Positions 57,229 to 64,000 of a stretch of 64,000 nucleotides of DNA are shown here, one piece after another. Under the pieces are notes generated by a model. That model was given only the letters and a program-made list of their open reading frames with translations. It was not told where the DNA came from and ran no database searches. The position numbers were made by a program, and so were the translations under genes. Source of the stretch: Candidatus Eiseniibacteriota bacterium (GTDB lineage: Bacteria; Eisenbacteria; RBG-16-71-46; CAIMUX01; WJJG01); assembly GCA_023129715.1 (NCBI GenBank), contig JAGMBO010000031.1, positions 1-64,000 of the forward strand, given 5' to 3'. Position 1 is the stretch's first letter, and each line of letters begins with the position of its first letter.

Positions 57229-58578
57229 TCAGACGATCTCCCAGACAGCTTGCGCCAAATAGATCGGCACCGATAACAATTGATATTTCAACTCATTCCC
57301 GGACAGAGAGACCTGGAGTGTTTGATCGGCGAGTCTTCCAGAGTAAAGGCGAAGCCCGTTGCGCAGACCGGCCCGCCAGAGAAACTGATGAAGGGATCTT
57401 AGGGTTCCGGATGCGCCGGCTTTGACTTCGATCGGTACAGGCACACCGGCACCGGGTAACAGGTAGTCGACTTCAGCGCTCCCTCGCGACGATTCACTGA
57501 CCCAAAAGTACAATGGCTCATGTCTACCGGGACGGCCTGCAAGGAGTTGTTGTCCGACGAACATCTCCGCGAGCCGACCACCAATGAGTCGATCAAAGGG
57601 AATCGTGCGCAAGTCCTCAATGGGTGTCCCTATACTTGAAAGCATGAGACCTGTGTCGAGAGGCAACAGCTTAGGAGCCGATTTCTGTCGGGGGCGCAGA
57701 GGAAGATCAAGACTGCTCGAGGGTAAAACCCTCGTTATCAGAAGGGCCGATTCGAGACGCCCCAAAGCTGTTTTCATTGCCTGCGATCGATGGCCCGGAG
57801 CGAAATTCTCGTACGAAAACCGCCCGCCGGCATGGTACTTGAGATTCTCAAAGGCCGCTTCCAGGTGATTCAAATCCCGTACGCCGCGGTACTTTTGGAA
57901 GTCTTCTTGAAATGCCTGCATGAGATCAGCGTGGATTTCACGAACAGCGTTTGGCCGGCTTGTTGTGGTCCAGGCCAAGACGGCCTCCGGCATTCCGCCA
58001 ACAAGGAAATAGTGACGAAGCAGCGCGAGAGCTTGATCGTGGAGGGGCTTGGGAGTGGGCCTACGGTGTAGAAGCGCCCCTAGCAGTTTTTCCACCAGCG
58101 CATCCTTGCCGAGTGCATTCAGGAATTCAAGGTACGTGAAGGGATGCAGCGTACGAAAGGTGACCCTCCCAACTGGAAACGAGAACCCGCGCTCTTGGAG
58201 ACGCACCTCCAACAGGGATCCCGCAGCGATAACGGCCACATCTGGGTGATCCTCCTGGAAGAAGCGGAGCCATTGAATGAGCTTGGGGCATTCCTGGATT
58301 TCGTCCAGGAAAAGGAGGGTTTTGTCAGGGAAGGTCTCGACATTATGACGTGTCGCAAGGACCATGAGGAGTTCTTCAACGGATTCACAAGATTGGACCA
58401 GGGAAAGGTCTTTCCCACGCTCGAGATTCAATTCAATGAAGAACTGGGCTTGCTTTCCAAGCTCCCTAACTGTAGTGGATTTACCGGTTTGCCTTGCCCC
58501 CTTCAGTATCAATGGTTTCCGATTCGGGCTCTTGAGCCACTCAGAAAGAACGGAATCGAGCGAGCGTGGATGATACAT
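57229..58578 (-). CDS. AAA ATPase with DUF4143
   Basis: PLILKGARQTGKSTTVRELG, TLLFLDEIQECPKLI, VIAAGSLLEV, VDYLLPGAGVPVPIEVKAG. Confidence 0.93.
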   Translation of the reverse strand: MYHPRSLDSVLSEWLKSPNRKPLILKGARQTGKSTTVRELGKQAQFFIELNLERGKDLSLVQSCESVEELLMVLATRHNVETFPDKTLLFLDEIQECPKLIQWLRFFQEDHPDVAVIAAGSLLEVRLQERGFSFPVGRVTFRTLHPFTYLEFLNALGKDALVEKLLGALLHRRPTPKPLHDQALALLRHYFLVGGMPEAVLAWTTTSRPNAVREIHADLMQAFQEDFQKYRGVRDLNHLEAAFENLKYHAGGRFSYENFAPGHRSQAMKTALGRLESALLITRVLPSSSLDLPLRPRQKSAPKLLPLDTGLMLSSIGTPIEDLRTIPFDRLIGGRLAEMFVGQQLLAGRPGRHEPLYFWVSESSRGSAEVDYLLPGAGVPVPIEVKAGASGTLRSLHQFLWRAGLRNGLRLYSGRLADQTLQVSLSGNELKYQLLSVPIYLAQAVWEIV

Positions 58579-58854
58579 GCGGTCACCTGCCTTAGTCTGA
58601 CAGCATAGATTGGTAGCCGTATTTTAGTACACATAAAGTAGAAACACAAGGGTGTTTTGCCATTCTACCGGAATGCGCAGCGGACCGGATTGCCGCGGCC
58701 GATGCACAGGTCTTACTTTCCGCAGATCTCCAAGCCAATTTCGCAACAGCGTAACACCTTGTAGTGTTATTTATTAGCACCTCTCGTGCTCCGCGGAAAG
58801 GCCGTAACTCCCGGAAATCACCCAACTCCCCTGCCATGATAAGATCGTGCCCAT

Positions 58855-59121
58855 ATGCGCACACTCGTCTCGGCTCTGTTCGCCTTCCTCCGGGCGGCCA
58901 TGATGCCCCGAGCTACCCTCGCCCTTGAGAACGCCGCCCTGCGGCAGCAACTCGCTGTCTACCTGCGGACTCAGAGGCGTGCGCGACTCCGGGCAACCGA
59001 CCGGGCGTTCTGGGTCGCCCTCCGCAGGTTCTGGCCTAACTGGGCCCGTCCTCTCGTCATCGTCAATCCCGAAACCGTGAGCGGCGGTGTTCTTTGCCTG
59101 CTTCCCGGGGCTGTACTGTGA
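58855..59121 (+). pseudogene. Truncated transposase/integrase N-terminus
   Basis: PRATLALENAALRQQLAVYLRTQRRARLRATDRAFWVALRRFWPNWARPLVIVNPETV, then stop; lacks DDE core. Confidence 0.8.
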
Positions 59122-59285
59122 GAGGCGGGGGAAGTAGGGGACTGGCTCGTCGCCACAACATCAGTAGAACCAAGCGCGTGACGTTCCGGCGAGATCCATC
59201 AGCTATCCACCCCTGTGGCTCCAGAGGAATCTGGACGAAGGAAGCTCTGGCGAGGGGCAAAAGCTGATCAGAGTGTGGCCGTGGA

Positions 59286-59990
59286 CTACGGTTCCGCCGA
59301 TTCCTCCATCGAGATCAGCGATATACCCTCGATTCCTTCGACCGAGCCAAGGGCACTCACGAACTCCTTGGCGCGTTCGGGGGCACGCAGGCGGACGAAA
59401 TAGGAGAGTTCGAGGATTTCTCCCTCGTGGCGGGTCTGGATGTTCAGGAGGCTTTGTTTCTTCAGATATTGGCGGAAGGCGTCTTCATACAGCATCGCCC
59501 CGCGTTCATCCGGTGAGACGGAGAATCGGAGCAGCACATCCTGACTGCGGACGGAACCGAAGTTCCCGAGGTGGAGCACCATGACAGCTAGAGTGACGAA
59601 AGCGGTGCTGGCTAGTCCAATGAGATGATAGCCGCATCCGGTGGCCATTCCAACAGCGAGTGCCAGAAAGACAAAGACGGTATCCCGAGTATCTTTGACG
59701 ACTGTTCGGAAGCGGATGATGGACATGGCTCCGACCAGGCCGAAGGCTCGCGCGAGATTGTTTCCAATGACCATCATGACGATTGCCGTTACCATAGGGA
59801 GGAAGACGAGCGTACTCGCGAAGGAGACGGAGTAGTTGAGCCCGCGGTGCGTCCTCCGATAGACAAACGCTATGACGACACCGAGCGCAAAGGCGAGTGC
59901 CATGTTGATGGCAATGTCGACCAGTAGGAAACGCTGGCCCTGTGCGATCAAGTCGTTCAGCATTCTGGCATCCATACGAACCCCTCGCAA
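59286..59990 (-). CDS. DUF4956 membrane protein
   Basis: NNLARAFGLVGAMSIIRFRTVVKDTRDTVFVFLALAVGMATG signature; TM helices plus C-terminal soluble domain. Confidence 0.88.
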   Translation of the reverse strand: MRGVRMDARMLNDLIAQGQRFLLVDIAINMALAFALGVVIAFVYRRTHRGLNYSVSFASTLVFLPMVTAIVMMVIGNNLARAFGLVGAMSIIRFRTVVKDTRDTVFVFLALAVGMATGCGYHLIGLASTAFVTLAVMVLHLGNFGSVRSQDVLLRFSVSPDERGAMLYEDAFRQYLKKQSLLNIQTRHEGEILELSYFVRLRAPERAKEFVSALGSVEGIEGISLISMEESAEP

Positions 59991-59996
59991 TTCGTA

Positions 59997-60752
59997 TCAG
60001 AGTGGCTCGGTTTGCCACAGATCAATGCCCTTGCAATACTTCGAGATCGGGCGATGACTCCTGTCTAGATATGCCGTGACCGGACGCATCCAGGGGGGCA
60101 TCGCACCATCAAACTTGAGTTCCAGGATCTGCTTGTGATTGGTGAGATGGCGAAAGCCCCCTTTGTCATGGAGCTCCTCAACTCTTGGTTGCAGGATGCT
60201 GCGGACATGCTTGTCGATCGTCACACGGCTGCGTAGATTCGAACGCCCAACATAGGCCTCCCGCTCGTAAGTGACAAGCACGCTCGGGCGCAGCCGGAGC
60301 GCCTCCATCAGGAAGAGAAAGCGTTCAAGTCTTGCTCGGCTTCCCGGTGTCAGAGCCAGGATCCTCAGACCCGACCTCCCTTCGGCGAGGAGCGATAGAC
60401 CGCGTTCCAGCGGCAGGCAGACGCGCTCCTTGAAGATTACCCGGCCGTACTTGCGTTTGATCTCGAAGGAGGCAATCGAAGCACGATCCCGATGGTTGTA
60501 TGTGCGCAGGCGCAGCTTCTTGCGATTCTTGAGGCCGGCGTCTTTCTCGTGATAGAAGCGGAGCTGCGGTGTGTCGAAGTAGATGCTTCGGACGGTGTAC
60601 TCGTAGCCGGGGCGACGTTCAGCGAAAGGATCCGGGCGGACGAAGGGCGCGAGCATCGTGCGTGCTGCTGTGATGTCGTTGGAACCGACATAGTACTTCA
60701 GCTCGTAGCGCGCGAAAGGTTTCGGAATCACTGCGTTCTGCTCTCCCTCCAC
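59997..60752 (-). CDS. VTC-domain polyphosphate polymerase-like protein
   Basis: RYELKYYVG...YTVRSIYFDTPQLRFYHEKDAGLKNRKKLRLRTYN....FEIKRKYGRVIFKERVCL. Confidence 0.9.
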   Translation of the reverse strand: MEGEQNAVIPKPFARYELKYYVGSNDITAARTMLAPFVRPDPFAERRPGYEYTVRSIYFDTPQLRFYHEKDAGLKNRKKLRLRTYNHRDRASIASFEIKRKYGRVIFKERVCLPLERGLSLLAEGRSGLRILALTPGSRARLERFLFLMEALRLRPSVLVTYEREAYVGRSNLRSRVTIDKHVRSILQPRVEELHDKGGFRHLTNHKQILELKFDGAMPPWMRPVTAYLDRSHRPISKYCKGIDLWQTEPL

Positions 60753-60776
60753 CCGGGTCCCGTGCCGGGGTGGATG

Positions 60777-61865
60777 CTATGCGCCCAGTGTTCGATCGGC
60801 GGTGTGCCGAATCCTGTCAACAACCCAGGCCAGCAAGGTAACTCGCTCTCCGCTGAAACAGAGCTTTCCAATCAGGCCAGGGGAGACGCCCTCCGGATTC
60901 GGCACAGCGACGGTGACCCAGAAGAAGGTCCGGCCGTTTGATACGCTTGCCTGGCTGTCGACCGAGACCACCCAGCCGACGAGGAACCCTTCTTCCGAGC
61001 TGGCCGGTTGGATCGACGCTCGATCCCCGGGGCGCAGATGCACCGCTCTCGAGGGCGGTACCGGCGCGAGCGCGTAGAGCGTGTCCGTGTCGGCGATCCG
61101 CACCAGAGCCGAATCGGCCTGCAATATGACAACCCTGCCGGCGAGCGGGCTGCGCAGCGTCTCTGCTTCCATGCGAGCTTCGGCCTGGTGGATCTGCCGG
61201 CGGAGCAGCTCGATCCGGGCTCGGTACACAGCCACAATGGCTTCCTTCTCGCCCACCTCGGCCGACCGAAACTGATTCTGCGCGACTGTCAGCTCCGCTT
61301 GGGCCTGTCGGAAGCTACTTTCCACAAGTTCGTAGCCGGCTCTGCTCATAAGGCCAGACCCAAGCAGGCTTCGAGCTCGACGAAACTCCGATTCCCGCTG
61401 GACGAGCATTGCCTCAGCTGCACTCACCTGGGCTCGGGCCTGCGCGACGATTTCTGGTTTCTCCCCAGTCTCGATTGCTTGCAGCCCTGCCCCAGCTTCC
61501 AGCAACTCGAGTTGCAACGTCTCGCGGGTCTGCTGGTTCATCCGGGAGCGCAGATGAGCAACTTCCTCCCCAGCGCCGATGGTTGCCCCAGCTCTGATCG
61601 AGGGGGAAAGATCGAACTGGATCAGGTCCCCCCGCTCGAAGCGGTAGAGCTCAAAAGATTGTCGCTCGCCGGTATCGCGTTCGACGAAACGCGCCTCGAA
61701 TGTGTCGGGACCAGTCTTCAGCAGAATCCACTCTGCCTGAGGGAAGGAACGGCAGGGCCGACTGAACTCGAGCGGGAGGTGGATCTTCACAGATAGGGAA
61801 ACCGCCACAATGGCGGCCGCGAGCAGTCCCGCCAGCGTCAGGAGGCGTTCGTGTGATGTGACCAC
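60777..61865 (-). CDS. HlyD/RND-type membrane fusion protein-like
   Basis: N-terminal TM, long coiled coil with QARAQVSAAEAMLVQRESEFRRARSLL, lipoyl/barrel half ETLRSPLAGRVV; GTG start inferred. Confidence 0.8.
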   Translation of the reverse strand: MVTSHERLLTLAGLLAAAIVAVSLSVKIHLPLEFSRPCRSFPQAEWILLKTGPDTFEARFVERDTGERQSFELYRFERGDLIQFDLSPSIRAGATIGAGEEVAHLRSRMNQQTRETLQLELLEAGAGLQAIETGEKPEIVAQARAQVSAAEAMLVQRESEFRRARSLLGSGLMSRAGYELVESSFRQAQAELTVAQNQFRSAEVGEKEAIVAVYRARIELLRRQIHQAEARMEAETLRSPLAGRVVILQADSALVRIADTDTLYALAPVPPSRAVHLRPGDRASIQPASSEEGFLVGWVVSVDSQASVSNGRTFFWVTVAVPNPEGVSPGLIGKLCFSGERVTLLAWVVDRIRHTADRTLGA

Positions 61866-61969
61866 TTGCTCTCCACGGTGTCCGGAAGACCTTGCCGGAC
61901 AACGCAATACGCTTCTAGCCCCCCTCCGGCCTTTCGCCTGAGTCCCCACCTCTTGTCACTTTACTGTAG

Positions 61970-61980
61970 ATATTATACCA
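61970..61980 (-). promoter_or_regulatory. Extended -10 promoter element (TGGTATAAT) upstream of the HlyD-like gene
   Basis: plus-strand attatacca at 61972-61980 reads tggTATAAT on the minus strand; no clear -35. Confidence 0.45.
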
Positions 61981-62058
61981 TACGGAAGAGCGCCTTGCCC
62001 CGATCATTCGCTGTGCTTCCGGCGCCGCCTTGCGCAGCTCAAGGCCAGGGACTTCCAA

Positions 62059-63549
62059 CTAACGCTCTGGCCGGATGATTTCGCGGACCGAGAACCATGG
62101 GCCGGCATGAAGCCGGGCGAAGTAAACACCCGCCGGGACAACATGCCCATTCCGATCGAGGCCTCTCCAGGCTACGCTGTACTCGCCCGGGCGCTTCTCC
62201 TCGTCGACCAGGGTTGTCACAAGGCGCCCCATCGTATCGAAGATCCGGAGACGCACATGGCCTTCGTCACGCATTGCCCAGTCAATGCGCGTTGTTGTGC
62301 AGCTCGGGTTCGGCCTCGGTTGATAGAGTGACATCCCGCTCATCGATTCCGGGATCCTCACACTGGTTGGGATGTTCAGTTCGCTGAATGCATGCTCAAC
62401 CCGTGCCGTGACCCACGAGCGTAGTTCGTCAAAGTGCTCCGCGACCGTCTCGTCTTCGCCAATCTGGTTGTTTGGATCATTCTCCAGCGCTTCCGCAAGC
62501 AGCCCCTCGACATCATCAAGAAACGTGACGAGGTCCCCTGCCGCCAACGGCCCGCACAGCAGATTGTTCATGATCTGTGTGAACAGATCATGAAACTCGG
62601 GAACGCCAAGGAGCACCTCCGCGTATGCACTACCCGATGGGTAGATACTACTCCCACTATCGCGGATGACCGAGTCAAGGTCCCACGGGAAGTACATCCG
62701 CGTCCTGCCCCCAAGGAAGTCCGCGAAGAAAACGTTTTTCCCGTGGGTGAACAATGCATCGGGATTCGTCGCGAAGGCGTTGACGGCGGCCAGCGTGAGC
62801 ATGCCCTGCATGTTGACCAGCAGCGGCAGTTCTGCGGCCAGCGTCGCGGGACCAGGCGTCTCGCAGGCCGAGCCGTCTGATCGGAACGGCGAGTAGCACA
62901 GTGCCTCATATGTCGGGCTGTCGCCCTCGCCAACCTTCAGCTCAGCCTCGCCTATGTCGCCGAGCTTGTAGAGCCAGGTTTCACCGCTGACGTACAGGTC
63001 GCGGTTTCTGAGGAACTGCTCGTCACGTTGCTCGACACTGACATAAACGCCAGTGTAGATGCCGTTGATGTACAGCGTGACCCAGCAACCGTGGCCAGCC
63101 GGGTATCCGTAGCCCTCCACTCCCGAGGCGAGGCGGTGCAGGTGCCAGGCCAAGCCCTCGGAGACGACGTCCTGATCGTCGCCGTTCTCAAGGCTGACTT
63201 TCTTGAGGTCGTGCCAGGTCTGACCTGAAACGTACTCGTTGATATCGATCTTCAGGCTGACCTTGAGAAACCCTTCTGCCTCAGTGAGCGGATCAGCGGA
63301 CTTTCGCCGGACGGAGACCAGGATCGGTTCTTCGCCATCAGCCCAGAAGTTGGCAGGGACTTCGATGTCGAAGGTCTCGTCGTTCTGGATCGTCGCCCAG
63401 TCCAACGGATTCATCTCCAGGTTGAGCGTGAGAACCTGAAGTGGGTCGAAGATCTCCGGCCACCCTTGAGCGTGTGCGGGAGTGAGGAGAATCGCAACGC
63501 TCAGCAGGGAGGTGACGACGGTGAGTAGCGTTACCCGCGGTGGTTCCAT
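62059..63549 (-). CDS. CotH-type kinase, secreted, with FlgD-Ig/T9SS-type C-terminal tail
   Basis: Signal peptide; FLKVSLKIDINEY..G..W..LKKVSLEN, HGKNVFFADFLGGRTRMYFPWDLDSV; tail YQPRPNP...VRLRIFDTMGRLVTTLVDEEKRPGEYSVAWRGLDRNGHVVPAGVYFARL. Confidence 0.9.
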   Translation of the reverse strand: MEPPRVTLLTVVTSLLSVAILLTPAHAQGWPEIFDPLQVLTLNLEMNPLDWATIQNDETFDIEVPANFWADGEEPILVSVRRKSADPLTEAEGFLKVSLKIDINEYVSGQTWHDLKKVSLENGDDQDVVSEGLAWHLHRLASGVEGYGYPAGHGCWVTLYINGIYTGVYVSVEQRDEQFLRNRDLYVSGETWLYKLGDIGEAELKVGEGDSPTYEALCYSPFRSDGSACETPGPATLAAELPLLVNMQGMLTLAAVNAFATNPDALFTHGKNVFFADFLGGRTRMYFPWDLDSVIRDSGSSIYPSGSAYAEVLLGVPEFHDLFTQIMNNLLCGPLAAGDLVTFLDDVEGLLAEALENDPNNQIGEDETVAEHFDELRSWVTARVEHAFSELNIPTSVRIPESMSGMSLYQPRPNPSCTTTRIDWAMRDEGHVRLRIFDTMGRLVTTLVDEEKRPGEYSVAWRGLDRNGHVVPAGVYFARLHAGPWFSVREIIRPER

Positions 63550-64000
63550 CCCCGCACCTCCTTTCTTGAAATCTACTCCTTATACAGTTTAGCAGAGTCA
63601 GAAGCGACATCGAAGAACAATCGTGCCGGGCCAGCTGTGGGGCGACGGATGATCTACTAGCGTGCGATAACCCAGGGCGGGACATCTCCTCCTCGCAACG
63701 CCCCAAGCCTGGCCGTACAGACATCGGCTCGCCAACTACCCCCCCCCAAGACAGGTGAGGTCTGAGGGATTCTGCGCCTGAGATCCATCAGAATGACGCT
63801 ACGGCATGATGGGCTAGCATTCGGATGCCTCGGCAAGCTGGCCAGGGTACTGGGAGGCCAACTTCTTCTACATCCCTCAAATGCAGGAAGGAGACTGCTC
63901 CTGCAAGTGCGGATTCCCGCAAGGTCTTCGAACCTCGTTTGTTCTGGGACTAGCACCTCCGGGGAGAGATGCATGCGACGCTTGAGGTCGCGTGCAACCA

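Noticed and set aside
58592-58864. 90-aa minus-strand ORF upstream of the DUF4143 ATPase, possible antitoxin
   Set aside because: Low coding character and no motif; sits in AT-richer sequence that looks like IS-disrupted DNA.
63657-63974. 105-aa minus-strand ORF at the window end
   Set aside because: No recognisable motif; cannot be supported.

Overview
High-GC bacterial chromosomal window of about 64 kb. The style (beta-helix proteins, FlgD-Ig-like C-terminal tails, SLBB exporter) suggests an Eisenbacteria/FCB-like or other uncultured lineage, but that is inference. Main blocks: (1) a MurNAc-recycling operon, NamZ (DUF1343)-MurU-AmgK; (2) a large exopolysaccharide locus from about 7.4 to 27.3 kb (SLBB exporter, Wzz, Wzx, Wzy, several glycosyltransferases, heparinase-like protein, ADH-Gfo/Idh fusion, asparagine-synthase-like protein); (3) a BtuFCD/FecBCD-type ABC importer with a NadR-like P-loop ATPase; (4) EttA; (5) an ArsR-permease-thioredoxin-CcdA redox/metalloid operon; (6) a porin; (7) CysS; (8) a CheX-like/HDOD/CheD-like cassette in which CheD lacks its catalytic Cys; (9) a CDF transporter; (10) a MoaA-like protein lacking the radical-SAM cysteines, next to MobB; (11) a nucleotidyltransferase TA-like pair; (12) LeuS; (13) an SPFH protein; (14) an AAA/DUF4143 ATPase between transposase remnants; (15) a CotH kinase-HlyD-like-VTC-DUF4956 operon. 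A recurring oddity is unrelated in-frame minisatellites (15/45, 18, 24 and 36 bp units) in linkers of otherwise conserved proteins. No rRNA, tRNA or CRISPR array was recognised. All family calls come from reading motifs by eye; no database search was run.
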